Counted from the first letter of the stretch, positions 17,840 to 27,707 are shown. The stretch: 64,000 nt of DNA from Bog-756 sp963828385 (GCA_963828385.1 CAWHEF010000002.1:2418001-2482000), one strand, 5' to 3'. Notes: generated from the sequence alone by a model not told the origin. Numbers and translations are program-made.

Positions 17840-18762
17840 CTAGCCCGGTGCCGCCGCCTCTCCTGCCGCCTTGGCCTCGGCCGCCTTGCGGTAGCCCTCG
17901 AGCTGGTCGAGGAGCGGCATCCGTTCCTGTCCGATCGCCGAGTCCAGGCGGTCGGCGATGGCCTCGACGCTCCACCTGCCCTCGGCGTACATGGCCCGCA
18001 CCTCCCGGGGCTGGTTCCACACGGCGATCTTCGGACCGACCGCCGTGTACACCTGGCCGGTGATGTGCCGGGCCCGATCGGAGAGGAGGTAGACGACGAG
18101 GGGAGCCACGTCTTCGGGATCGCCCATCTCGGCCAGGTCCATCGGGACGTTGGCCGACATCCGCGTCCTCGCCACCGGGGCCACGGCGTTGGCGGTGATC
18201 CCGTAGCGGTGCCAGCCCGGCGGCCGCCGAGCGGACCAGGGAGACGATGCCGCCTTTCGCTGCCGAGTAGTTGGCCTGGGCCACGCTCCCGGCGAAGGCC
18301 CCCGACGTGAACGCCACCAGCGATCCGCCGCCGTCCTGCTTCCGCATCACGGCCGAGGCCGCCCGGAACATGGTGAAGTGGCCTTTCAGGTGGGTTTCGA
18401 CGACCGCGTCCCACTCCGTCCTCCGACATGTTGAAGAGCATCCGCTCGCGGAGGATGCCCGCCACGGCCACCACCCCGTCGATCCGCCCGAACCGCTCGA
18501 CGCAGGTCCCGACGATGCTCGTTCCGCCTTCCAGCGTGGTGACGCTCTCCGCCACCGCCACCGCCTCGCCGCCGCCGGCCTTGATCTCGGCCGCCACCGA
18601 GTCGGCCACCTCGCTCGTCGGGTCCTCACCCGCCAACGACACTCCGATGTCGGCCACCACCACCTTCGCCCCCTCGGCGGCGGCGGCCAGGGCGACGGCC
18701 CGCCCGATCCCCCCGCCGCCGCCGGTGATCACGACCGCCTTGCCTGCCAGGAACTCGCTCAT
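17840..18762 (-). CDS. SDR, 17-beta-hydroxysteroid/3-hydroxyacyl-CoA dehydrogenase type (frameshifted)
   Basis: A protein of about 307 residues from ATG 18762 behind ACGAGGTGACG. It has TGGGGGIGRAVALAAAAEG, VVVADIGVSLAGEDPTSEVA (this acidic insert is typical of MFE-2-like hydroxyacyl-CoA dehydrogenases such as Hsd4A), the NAG-equivalent VAVAGILRERML, SGAFAGSVAQANYSAAKGG with the catalytic Ser, Tyr and Lys, and a C-terminal extension of about 80 residues (REVRAMYAEGRWSVEAIADRL). Breaks lie near 18420 and 18205. As first gene of the SDR-DUF35-thiolase operon it probably oxidises the 3-hydroxyacyl-CoA that the thiolase then cleaves. Confidence 0.8.
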
Positions 18763-18890
18763 GGCGCGTCACCTCGTTGATCTGCGACTTCGGTCTCTGC
18801 CCGTGCCTTCGGTGCTGCCCGTCGTCTGCCCGTGCGTCTGCCCGTGCCTCTGGCGCTGCCGGTGGCCAAGGCCGCCCGACGGGGCGGTGG

Positions 18891-18920
18891 TTGACCGTAT
18901 ACGAGAACCTGTTCTAGCGT
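18891..18920 (+). promoter_or_regulatory. Promoter with KstR-like operator, fadD/SDR divergent spacer
   Basis: GAGAACCTGTTCTA at 18903-18916 matches the KstR motif TNNAACNNGTTNNA in all but the first fixed base and is a near-perfect inverted repeat of AGAAC. It lies between TTGACC (18891-18896) and TAGCGT (18915-18920), an 18-bp spaced promoter reading towards the fadD at 18969. A repressor bound here would block the polymerase. The SDR operon starts 141 bp away on the other strand. Confidence 0.6.
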
Positions 18921-18968
18921 CCACCGGGCGCTGTCGCGGCAGCAGGGAACCGAAGGGGAGGTGACGAC

Positions 18969-20525
18969 ATGGGCGACCTCGGATTCTGGGCACTGGCCCA
19001 CGAGCAACCCGAACACCTGGCCCTGGTCGACGCTGACGGAACCGAGTACCGGGCGGGTCAACTGCTGACCCGGACCAACCAGGTGGTCCACGGGCTCCGT
19101 TCGCTCGGGCTGGCCACTGGCGACGTGGTGGCCACGCTCCTGCCCAACGGCGTGGAGATGTCCGAGCTCTACCTGGCCGCGCTCCAGGCCGGCTGGTACC
19201 TCGTCCCGATCAACCACCACCTGGTCGGACCCGAAGTCGGCTACATCCTGAAGGACTCCGGAGCCAAGGTGTTCGTCGCCCACGAACGGTTCGCCGACGT
19301 CGCCCGGGAGGCAGCCGCCCATGCCGGATTGCGCCGAGGACGCATGCCTGGCGGTCGGCGAGATCGACGGGTTCGCCTCCTACCCCGCGCTGCGAGGCGC
19401 CCAGCCCACCGACGATCCCGACGATCGCACCGTCGGGGACGTCATGAACTACACCTCGGGCACGACCGGGAACCCGAAGGGCGTGTTCCGGCCGCTTGAG
19501 CAGTGCCACCCCCGAGGAGGCGGCCCTCGGGCTGTCGGGGATCCTCTTCCTGTTCGGGATCCAGCCCCACGACGACAACGTCCACATCGTCGGCTCGCCG
19601 CTCTACCACACGGCCGTCATCCGGTATGCCGGAGCCTCCATCCATCTGGGCCACACCGTCGTCCTCATGGACAAGTGGCTGCCCGAGGACATGCTCAAGC
19701 TCATCGAGCGCTACCGGGTGACCACGTCCCATATGGTGCCGACCCAGTTCCACCGGCTGCTGGCCCTCCCGGAGGAGACGCGGGCCCGCTACGACGTGTC
19801 CTCCCTCCGCCACATGATCCACGCCGCTGCCCCGTGCCCCGTCGACGTCAAGCGCGAGATGATCGACTGGTGGGGCAACGCCATCGACGAGTACTACGCC
19901 GCCTCCGAAGGCGGCGGCACCCTGGTCACCGCCGAACGAGTGGCTGGAAGAAGCCGGGCACGGTCGGCATGCCGTGGCCCATCTCCGAGATCGCCATCTT
20001 CGACGACGACGGCGAGCGAATCGAGGACGCCGGAGGCGATCGGCACCGTCTACATGGCGATGCAGACCGGCGACTTCGAGTACCACAAGGACAAGGAGAA
20101 GACGAAGAGCAACCGGATCGGCAAGTTCTTCACCGTCGGGGACGTCGGCTTCCTCGACGAGGACGGCTACCTGTTCCTGCGCGACCGCAAGATCGACATG
20201 ATCATCTCCGGCGGCGCCAACATCTACCCCGCCGAGATCGAGAACGTGCTCCTCGGCCATCCCGAGCGTCGGCGACGCCGCGGTGTTCGGCATCCCCAAC
20301 GAAGACTGGGGCGAGGAGGTGAAGGCGGTCGTCGAGCCGGCCGAGGGGATGGCGCCCTCCCCCGAGCTCGCCGACGAGATCCTGGACTTCTGCGCCACCC
20401 GCCTGGCCAAGTTCAAGACGCCCAGGTCGATCGACTTCACCGACGCTATGCCGCGGGATCCGAACGGCAAGCTCTACAAGCGCAAGCTCCGAGATCCCTA
20501 CTGGGAAGGGCGCGTCAAGATCTGA
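18969..20525 (+). CDS. Acyl-CoA synthetase, FadD type (frameshifted)
   Basis: An AMP-forming acyl-CoA ligase of about 519 residues from ATG 18969 behind GGGGAGGTG. It contains the AMP-binding motif MNYTSGTTGNPKG, SPLYHTAVI, the EYYAASEGGG motif, the adenylate-binding GDVGFLDEDGYLFLRDRKIDMIISGG and the C-terminal DAMPRDPNGKLYKRKLRDPYW with the catalytic Lys. Breaks lie near 19330, 19495, 19945, 20035 and 20265. It activates a free acid, plausibly a steroid side chain or branched fatty acid given its operator and neighbours. Confidence 0.85.
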
Positions 20526-20529
20526 GCGG

Positions 20530-21305
20530 TCAGCCCGGGTGCGGGCTCGAGTCGGGAGATGGGCTCGGAAGGTCGGCCGGACCGACCCTCAAGGCCTCTC
20601 TCCTGATGGCGTCGACGACGGCCGGGTCGGCGCTGCCGATGTTGCCCTCGGCGATGTTCAGGAACTGCTCGGGTGGGACCTGCACGAAGATCCCCTCGGC
20701 CTCGGCCGTGAGCGTGTCCTCCCGGTACATTCCGGCCCACGTCGTGATCTTGCGGCCGGACTGCCCCACCCAGCGTGCCTCGATCCGCAGGTCGGTGTGG
20801 AGCGGCGTGGGCTTCCGATAGCGGACCGTCAACGTCCCGGTCATGCCCGGACGGCCCACCACCATGTTGACCGCCCCCAGCACCTCGTCGAACGTCTCGG
20901 CGATCACCCCGCCGTGCACGCAGGTGGGAGGCCCCTCGTAGGCGTCGCCGAAGTTGACCCGGCCTCGGATCTCCCTGCCGCCCCCGTCGCCGCCGTCCAC
21001 CACCTCCAACAGCACCGGGGGGCGACACCGGGTTGACCAGGCCCATGACCGGGCTGGTGGGGAAGAACTCCTGGGGCGGCCGTGTGACGTCGGGCTGGGG
21101 TCGGGGACGCTTGCCGACCCGCTCGCCGGGCGAGCCGGCGACCGGCAGCTTCGATGTCCGTCGTTGCCGCGGCAACGTCCCCCTCGTCGAGCTCGGAGGC
21201 CACCACCATGGCGATGATCGGGCGGAGGGCGTCGGCGAGCCGGCGGCGAGGATCGACCGGCCCCGCAGACGCCGGGTCCGGCTCCGGTGGGACCGGAGCG
21301 CTCAC
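20530..21305 (-). CDS. PaaI-like hot-dog thioesterase (frameshifted)
   Basis: A protein of about 258 residues from GTG 21305, which overlaps the enoyl-CoA hydratase stop in a GTGA. The N-terminal third (LADALRPIIAMVVASELDE) is helical, then FFPTSPVMGLVNPVSPP leads into the hot-dog domain with YEGPPTCVHGGVIAETFDEVLGA, the family's conserved HGG helix, and LTVRYRKPTPLHTDLRIEARW. Two breaks, near 21150 and 21020, match a length of 3n+2. It probably hydrolyses an acyl-CoA made by the operon and releases CoA. Confidence 0.75.
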
Positions 21306-22097
21306 CGGCGCCGGAACTGCGGTGTCCGCTTCTCGGCGAAGGCGCTTCTGGCCCTCTTTGGCATCCTCGGTGGAGAAGATCGGCCACCCGATCTCGAGCT
21401 CGACCTTCAGACCTTCTTCCTCGGACAAGCCTTCGGTCGCCTTCACCGACGCTTTGATGGCCTCCACGGCCAGGGGGCCGTTCGCCCCGATGACCTCGGC
21501 AATCTCCATGGCCTCGGCGAGGGCGGTACCGTCGGGCACCACCCTGCCGATGAGACCGATCTCCTTCGCTTCTGCGGCCGAGACCTCCCGCGCCGTGAGC
21601 AGCAGGTCCATGGCCACCGTGTAGGGGATCTGCCGGCGCAACCTGACGGTCGAACCGCCGAGGGGGAAAAGGCCCCGGCGGGCCTCGAACACACCGAACT
21701 TCGCGCTCTCCCCGGCCACCCGGATGTCGGTGGCCTGGAGGATCTCGGTGCCGCCGGCCACCGCCCACCCCTCCACCGCCGCGATCAGCGGCTTCTTCAG
21801 CGAGTAGTGGCGGAGAAGCGCCTTCCAGTGCAGGTCGGGATCCTCCGCCATCCGGTGGGCCGCCGACTCCATGCCCGGACCGGACATGGACTTCAGGTCC
21901 ATGCCCGCACAGAACGTCCCGCCCGCCCCGGTGAGCACGGCGCACCTGATGTCGTCGTCCGCGTCGATCTCGCCCCAGGCGTCGACCATGCCCACGAGCA
22001 TCGGCCCGGACAGGGCGTTCTTGGCCTCGGGGCGGTTCATGGTGACCACGGCGGTCGATCCGACCCGCTCGAAGGTCAGGTGCTCGGTGTCGATCAC
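21302..22097 (-). CDS. Enoyl-CoA hydratase (one frameshift)
   Basis: A crotonase of about 265 residues from GTG 22097, three bases after the thiolase stop. It shows VVTMNRPEAKNALSGPMLVGM, GAGGTFCAGMDLKSMSG (oxyanion loop 1), AVEGWAVAGGTEILQATDIRV (loop 2) and EARRGLFPLGGSTVRL with the position of the catalytic Glu. The break at about 21344 (one extra C after an AAG codon) restores the usual family end AFAEKRTPQFRRR before the TGA. It hydrates a 2-enoyl-CoA in the same pathway as the thiolase upstream. Confidence 0.88.
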
Positions 22098-22100
22098 GAC

Positions 22101-23261
22101 TCAGATCCGCTCGATGACGGTACCGGTCGCCAGCGCCCCGCCACAGCACATGGTGACGAGGGCCAGGTCCTTGTCGGCCCGCTCGAGCTCATGGAGCGCG
22201 GTCGTGATCAGGCGCGAGCCGGTGGAGCCGACGGGATGGCCGAGGGCGATGGCACCGCCGTTCACATTCACCTTGTCCCAGTCCACACCGTGCACCTTGC
22301 CCCACGACAGGACGACGGAGGCGAACGCCTCGTTCACCTCGAACAGGTCGATGTCGGCCATCGTCATCCCCGCCTTGCGTAGGACGTCGGACGTGGCGGC
22401 GATCGGCCCGTCGAGGTGGTAGTAGGGGTCCGAGCCCACGAGGGTCTGGGCCACGATGCGGGCCCGGGGCCGCAGGCCGAGGTCGGCCGCCTTCGCCTGC
22501 GACGTCCAGAGGACGCAGGCGGCGCCGTCGGAGATCTGGGAGCTGGAACCGGCGGTGTGGATGCCGTCGGGAACGACCGGTTTGAGGGAGGCGAGGCCCT
22601 CCCGGGTCGTCTCACGGAGCCCCTGGTCCCTCGCCACGACCGTCCGTTCCCCGGTCGGACCGTCCGGACCCATCACCGGGGCCTCGATGGGCACGATCTC
22701 GCGATCGAACCGGCCCTCGGCGACGGCCACTCCTGCTTTGCGCTGCGACTCGAACCCCAGCCAGTCGACGTCGTCTCTGGTGACCCCGTACTTCTGGGCG
22801 ATGCGCTCGGCCGCTCCGAACTGGTCTGGCATGTCCCAGGGGAACCCGTCGGGTCTCGACCGGCCCGGCCCGTTGAACACGTTGGCACCGAGCCCCACCC
22901 GGCTCATCGCCTCCACCCCGCACCCGATGCCGACATCGATGGCATCGGCTCCGATCAGGTTGGCTACGAAGTGGTTGGCCTGCTGGGCCGAGCCGCACTG
23001 GCAGTCCACCGTGGTGGCGGCGGTCTCATAGGGCAGCCCCTGGGCCAGCCATGCCGTGCGGGTCACGTTGGAGGCCTGCTCCCCGGCCTGGGTCACGCAA
23101 CCGCCCACGATCTGCTCCACGGCCGAGGGCTCGATCCCGGCCCGCTTCACCACCTCGACCTGGACGGTGCCCAAGAGGTCGGCTGCGTGGAACCCCGACA
23201 GCCACCCGTTGCGCTTCCCGATCGGAGAGCGGGCCGCTTCGACGATGACGGGCTGGGCCAT
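22101..23261 (-). CDS. Steroid-type 3-ketoacyl-CoA thiolase (FadA5/FadA6-like)
   Basis: An intact thiolase of 386 residues from ATG 23261. The nucleophilic Cys is in VDCQCGSAQQ (Cys89), with VEAMSRVGLG, LFEVNEAFASVVLSW, GHPVGSTGSR (His) and CCGGALATGT (second Cys) in the normal order. Its sequence style (MAQPVIVEAARSPIGKRNGW, QAGEQASNVTRTAWLAQGLP) is that of actinobacterial steroid 3-ketoacyl-CoA thiolases. It is first in a thiolase, enoyl-CoA hydratase, thioesterase operon with a perfect KstR-type palindrome about 90 bp upstream. Confidence 0.9.
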   Translation of the reverse strand: MAQPVIVEAARSPIGKRNGWLSGFHAADLLGTVQVEVVKRAGIEPSAVEQIVGGCVTQAGEQASNVTRTAWLAQGLPYETAATTVDCQCGSAQQANHFVANLIGADAIDVGIGCGVEAMSRVGLGANVFNGPGRSRPDGFPWDMPDQFGAAERIAQKYGVTRDDVDWLGFESQRKAGVAVAEGRFDREIVPIEAPVMGPDGPTGERTVVARDQGLRETTREGLASLKPVVPDGIHTAGSSSQISDGAACVLWTSQAKAADLGLRPRARIVAQTLVGSDPYYHLDGPIAATSDVLRKAGMTMADIDLFEVNEAFASVVLSWGKVHGVDWDKVNVNGGAIALGHPVGSTGSRLITTALHELERADKDLALVTMCCGGALATGTVIERI

Positions 23262-23346
23262 GGCAATTCCCTTCGGTGATCTCGCTGGCGCCCCACTGGC
23301 ACCCGGGCGAGCCGGTGCATCCTCACTCCGCCCGAGGACTCCCCTC

Positions 23347-23364
23347 AGTATAGAACCGGTTCTA
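23347..23364 (-). promoter_or_regulatory. KstR-type palindrome overlapping the -10 box of the thiolase operon
   Basis: TAGAACCGGTTCTA at 23351-23364 is a perfect 14-bp palindrome and fits the KstR consensus TNNAACNNGTTNNA at every fixed position. On the minus strand TATACT (23352-23347) overlaps its edge and would be the -10 box, placing transcription start near 23340. No good -35 sequence is visible. Confidence 0.7.
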
Positions 23365-23455
23365 CTCGGCGACCTCCGCCCCCGCCGTGCCCGGAGCCGA
23401 TTCTCGTGCCCCACCCCTTTGACCCCGGAGCAGAACCCGGTGCACGCTTCGGTCC

Positions 23456-24058
23456 GTGACCAGGCCCCTCCTGCAGATGATCATCGCCAGCACCCGACCG
23501 GGACGGGTGGGCCTGCCCGTGGCGAACTGGTTCGAGAACGTGGCCCGCCACCACGGCGGCTTCCAGGTGGAACGGGTCGACCTGGCCGAGCTCGACCTGC
23601 CCATGATGGACGAGCCCAACCACCCCCGCCTCCGCCGCTACCAGCACGCGCACACCAAGGCGTGGAGCGCCACGGTGGACCGGGCCGACGCTTTCGCCTT
23701 CGTGATGCCGGAATACAACTACGGCTTCAACGCTCCGCTGAAGAACGCCATCGACTACCTGCACGTCGAGTGGCAGTACAAGGCGGTCGGCCTCGTGAGC
23801 TACGGCGGGGTGTCGGCAGGGACGAGAGCAGCTCAGATGGTCAAGCAAGTGATGAGCGCCCTCAAGATGATGCCGGTGGGCGAGGCGGTGTCCATTCCTT
23901 TCGTCAGCCAGTTCCTCGACGACGACCGCCTCGACCCCAACGAGACCATGGAGTCGGCGGCCGTCTCGATGCTCGACGAGCTGGTCCGGGTGACGGCCGC
24001 CCTGGAACCGCTGCGGAAGCCGGCTGAATCCCCGCAGGACTCGGCGGGCGGGCGGTGA
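23456..24058 (+). CDS. NADPH-dependent FMN reductase family protein
   Basis: An intact 200-residue flavodoxin-fold reductase. It has the FMN phosphate loop MIIASTRPGRVGLPVANWF and the family signature FVMPEYNYGFNAPLKNAIDYLHVEW near residue 83, then KAVGLVSYGGVSAGTRAAQ. It reduces FMN or quinones with NAD(P)H. GTG 23456 and ATG 23477 are both possible starts. Its TGA overlaps the GTG of the next gene (GTGA), so the two are translated together. Confidence 0.85.
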   Translation: MTRPLLQMIIASTRPGRVGLPVANWFENVARHHGGFQVERVDLAELDLPMMDEPNHPRLRRYQHAHTKAWSATVDRADAFAFVMPEYNYGFNAPLKNAIDYLHVEWQYKAVGLVSYGGVSAGTRAAQMVKQVMSALKMMPVGEAVSIPFVSQFLDDDRLDPNETMESAAVSMLDELVRVTAALEPLRKPAESPQDSAGGR

Positions 24059-25206
24059 GCACCGCCCTCTTCGCCATCGGCCTGTTCATCGTCGTGCTCA
24101 CGTCGGCCAGCGTGCTCTTCACCATCGTGCTGCCCCGCGAGCCGCGCGGGTTCTCTGCGATCACCACGGTCGTCAACCGGACGGTGCAGGTGGGATTTCT
24201 CGGTCTTTCCCGTCTGGCCCGTACCTACGAGGGCAAGGACCGCGTCCTGGCCCTTACGGCGCCGGTGGCCCTCCTCGGCCAGCTGGCGTGCTGGGCCGTG
24301 TGCTTCATCATCGGCTACGCCTTGATGCTGCAAGGGGCGGTGGGCGATCTGGGCACGGCCATGGTCCAGTCGACCGGGGCGTTGTTCACCGTCGGGACGA
24401 TCATCCTGAGCGGGAGCCCGGACCGAGCCATCGACATCTGCGCCGGCGGTTCGTGGGTGGTCGTGGTCGCGCTGCAGATCGCCTATCTCCCGACGCTCTA
24501 CTCGGCGTTCAGCCGGCGCGAGATCCTTGTGGCAATGCTCGAGAGCCGGGCCGGGGTACCGGCATGGGGCCCCGAGCTGCTCGCCCGCCACCAGCTCGTC
24601 GGGATCATCGACACCCTCCCCGACTTCTACGACGCCTGGGAGCAGTGGGCGGCCGACCTGGCAGAGAGCCACTCCACCTACCCGGTGATGATGCTGTTCC
24701 GCTCACCACTTCCCTGGTTCTCGTGGCTGGTGGGCCTCATCGCCGTGCTCGACGGAGCGGCCATGCATCTGGCCCTGGCCCCGAGCTCGGCAACGTCCCG
24801 GGCCCGTCTCTGCCTGCGCATGGGCTTCACCGCCGTCAACCGGCTGGCATCAGTGCAGGGATTCCGCCCCGACCCCGATCCCGATCCCGACGGCCACATC
24901 ACCCTCACCTTCGACGAGTTCGCCGACGCCGTGTCCATGCTGGAGAAGGCCGGCTTCCCCGTCGAGCGGGCCGCCGAGGACGCCTGGGCCGACTTCCGGG
25001 GCTGGCGGGTCAACTACGAGCCAGGCGCCTACTTCCTGGCCGATCGGCTCACGGCGCCTCCGGCACCGTGGTCGGGCACCCGCCGGCACCTGCGATCGGG
25101 CCCGGTCGCTCCCCGGCGCCCACCCCAGCGATCGCCCGGACTGCTGGCTCGGCACCGACCCGAGATGGTCGTCACCCCGCCGCCTCGCCGACGGGGTCCG
25201 AACTGA
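24055..25206 (+). CDS. Membrane protein of unknown function with pore-like loop
   Basis: An intact 383-residue protein. Hydrophobic helices lie at about 3-26, 62-98 and 135-160. Between the second and third is a short hydrophobic turn, STGALFTVGTIILSG, that resembles the pore loop of two-helix ion channels but lacks GYG. The C-terminal 220 residues are soluble (LPDFYDAWEQWAADLAES, a DPDPDPD repeat, VERAAEDAWADFRGWRVNYE) and end in a proline/arginine-rich tail. It is coupled to the FMN reductase gene. I do not recognise a characterised family. Confidence 0.6.
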   Translation: MSTALFAIGLFIVVLTSASVLFTIVLPREPRGFSAITTVVNRTVQVGFLGLSRLARTYEGKDRVLALTAPVALLGQLACWAVCFIIGYALMLQGAVGDLGTAMVQSTGALFTVGTIILSGSPDRAIDICAGGSWVVVVALQIAYLPTLYSAFSRREILVAMLESRAGVPAWGPELLARHQLVGIIDTLPDFYDAWEQWAADLAESHSTYPVMMLFRSPLPWFSWLVGLIAVLDGAAMHLALAPSSATSRARLCLRMGFTAVNRLASVQGFRPDPDPDPDGHITLTFDEFADAVSMLEKAGFPVERAAEDAWADFRGWRVNYEPGAYFLADRLTAPPAPWSGTRRHLRSGPVAPRRPPQRSPGLLARHRPEMVVTPPPRRRGPN

Positions 25207-25235
25207 GCCATCATGGCCCGGTCATCGAAGGGGGG

Positions 25236-25280
25236 GCCATGTCCAAGAGGGCCATGTCCAAGAGGGCCATGTCCAAGATG
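25236..25280 (+). repeat. 15-bp tandem repeat, three copies, at a start codon
   Basis: GCCATGTCCAAGAGG occurs at 25236-25250, 25251-25265 and, with one change (AAGATG), at 25266-25280. Each copy contains an ATG in the same frame, and copies two and three are preceded by AAGAGG, a ribosome-site-like sequence. The repeat therefore gives three equivalent in-frame starts for the secreted protein below. Confidence 0.9.
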
Positions 25281-27594
25281 AGACGGATCGCGAGCGTGGC
25301 GGCTGCGCTCGTCGTCCTGTCGGGGATCGCCATGGCAGTTCCCGGCAGCGGGGCCGGCCGGAGCCACGACGGCTGTTGGGACGAGCTCGACCCAGCCGTC
25401 ACTCACCGTCTCCCCCACGTCCGGTCTCACAGACGACCAAGCCGTGTCGGTCATCGTCGCCGGTGTCACCCCCGGCTCGACCCTGATCGCCGTCGAGTGC
25501 GACCCGACCGCCTTCTCCTTGCTGGCCAAGGGTGAGAGCCCCTCCGACGGCTGCGACTCGCGTCACAATGCCGTCCTCTTCTCCGACCAAGGGGGCTTCG
25601 CCACCGCCACCTTGCACCCCCAGGCCGTCATGACCACGGCCCTCGGTGCCGCCGACTGCCGCTCGACCCAGTGCTTCGTCGCCGTCGAGTCGTACTACAG
25701 CCCCGCAGGCGGCAATGCCATCCTGGTCGACGACATCTCGTTCTCGCCCGACGCATGTGCTGCCGTCGGTTCGTGCCAGGTGCCGGCCGATGCCTTCGAC
25801 CCGTCCCTCGGGCCCGGGCCCGCCCTGACCGCTCCGGCGGCTCCCCGCGCCCCGGCCGTGGGCACGCCCGGGCAGTCGATCGGGCGGACCCGGGGATCCG
25901 CCACCGTCGGGCATCCGCTGACCGTGGGCGTGACGGCGGGCGTGGCCGGGGACCTCGGACAGCCCGACGCCGTCACCGGCCCCTATGCGAAACGGTTCAC
26001 CAACGCGGTCGTGCCGCCCACACCGGTCGGCGGGGAGGGTCTCCTCCGGTTGGCGCTCACCGCCCCCCACACGTCGTGGGCCGCCGCACAGCCGAGCTCC
26101 ACCGTCGTGGACGTCACCCTCGACGACGTGACCACATCGTCCACCGTGAGCACGCAGCAGCTCGTCCTGTTCGACGGGACGTCGCCCTTCGTCTACGCCG
26201 GGTTCACCGGGCCGGTGACGACAGCCGACCGCTACCGGGTCACCATCACCGCCGAGCCGTCTCACACGGACGGCGGATTGTCGTGGCCGTCGGGATCGTC
26301 GATGCCGGCCGCCACGCTCGTCGACAGCCAGCTCGAGGTCGTGCCCAGGACCAACCCCCGGTACCTGGCATTTGCCTACGCGCCGGTGATGTTCGGCCGG
26401 TCGACGTCGGCCCTCCACGACGTCCCCCTCCTGACCGACGCCACGGCGACGCCGGCCGGCAACGGCGCCACCCACCTCTCCTACACCGTCATCTGGAGCC
26501 ACGAGGACGCCGGCACGGGCTTCGTCCCCTTCCTGGAGTCGGGCACCTGGGGCCGTATGACCGACATCGAGGACGCCATCTCCTTCACGGTCGCATCAGA
26601 CGGCACCGTCTCGGGCGCCACGTACCTCTGGGGTGGGGAGCCCCCGACGGGCTTCCCCGACAGCCAGGGTGCAATCGTCGAGGAGGACGTGCCCTTCACC
26701 GGCCAGTGGGACGGGACACACCCGGTGATCCGCGACGCCACCGGCAACAACGACTTCTCCGACGCCGGCACCACACCCTTCCGGTTCCAGATGGCCCCCG
26801 TGCCCGGCCCGGCGACCGGTCAAGCCCGTGAGTCGGTGATGGATGCAAGCCCCTTCACCTACCGGATCTCCGGTCAGGAGGTCGGCCGGTGGTACGGAGA
26901 CCTGTCCAGTGACCCCCGCTCGCCGGAGCTCGGTGATCTCCGGCAGTACGCCACCGTCGACGTGGACGCCACGGGCGCCGGCGTGACCTCCCTCGCCGTC
27001 GAGCTCCAGCTGTCGGGGGGACCGGCCTGGTACGCGAGCGACTTCTTCTCCGGCTATCCGGCCCATGGCGCCGGCCATTTCCGGACGATGGTCAAGCTGC
27101 CGGAGGGCTGGCAGAGCCAATCGATAACCGGCGTCCGCGTCGCCGCCTATCCGGCTTCGGCGGCGAGCACCGTCACCATCTCCAGTCTCGAGGTACTGGC
27201 CCTCGAGCGGAACTGGGACCTGGTGACCGAGACCATCCCCCGACCGGTCGTCTCCGCCGGGGCGACGGCGATCGCATCCCAGCTCGATCTTTCGCCGGTG
27301 GCGGGCAACGACCAGGTCGTGAGGGTCGGCGGTGTCTCGAAGGCCCTAGACGTGCGGGTCACCGACGCCCTCGGTGAGCCGCTCGTCGGGGCGAGCGTGA
27401 CGTTCTCGATCGGCAACCAGGGAGCCGTCTTCGAGCCGTGCGGATGCTCGACCGTCTCGGCGACCACCGGGCCGCACGGTATCGCCCGCTCGCCACGGGC
27501 CCGGGCCGCGTCCACCCCGGGATCGGTTCCGGTGACCGCCTCGACCGGCGACAGCGTATCGGCGCCCGTGCCGTTCTCCCTGACCGCGGGCTGA
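25239..27594 (+). CDS. Secreted protein with neocarzinostatin-like N-domain and Ig-like (Big_1) C-domain (one frameshift)
   Basis: A protein of about 785 residues. After the repeated MSKRA start comes a signal peptide (RIASVAAALVVLSGIAMA). One break near 25395 (extra C in a CCC run; total length 3n+1) is followed by LTVSPTSGLTDDQAVSVIV...VTPGSTLIAVECD, and later DCRSTQCFVAVE, which match the layout and disulfides of neocarzinostatin-like domains. The middle 400 residues are beta-rich and unrecognised. The last 100 residues (LDVRVTDALGEPLVGASVTFSI) form a bacterial Ig-like domain of the invasin type. It is probably exported or surface-bound; the role is unknown. Confidence 0.65.
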
Positions 27595-27707
27595 GTCGGT
27601 GCAGGCTCGGCGTCCTCCCCCAGGATCGCCGGGCGGCGGTCCGAGGTTTGATCGTCGAGCCACCTGGGAACACCAACCAGGGAGACGAGCCACGAGGATG
27701 GTGCCAC

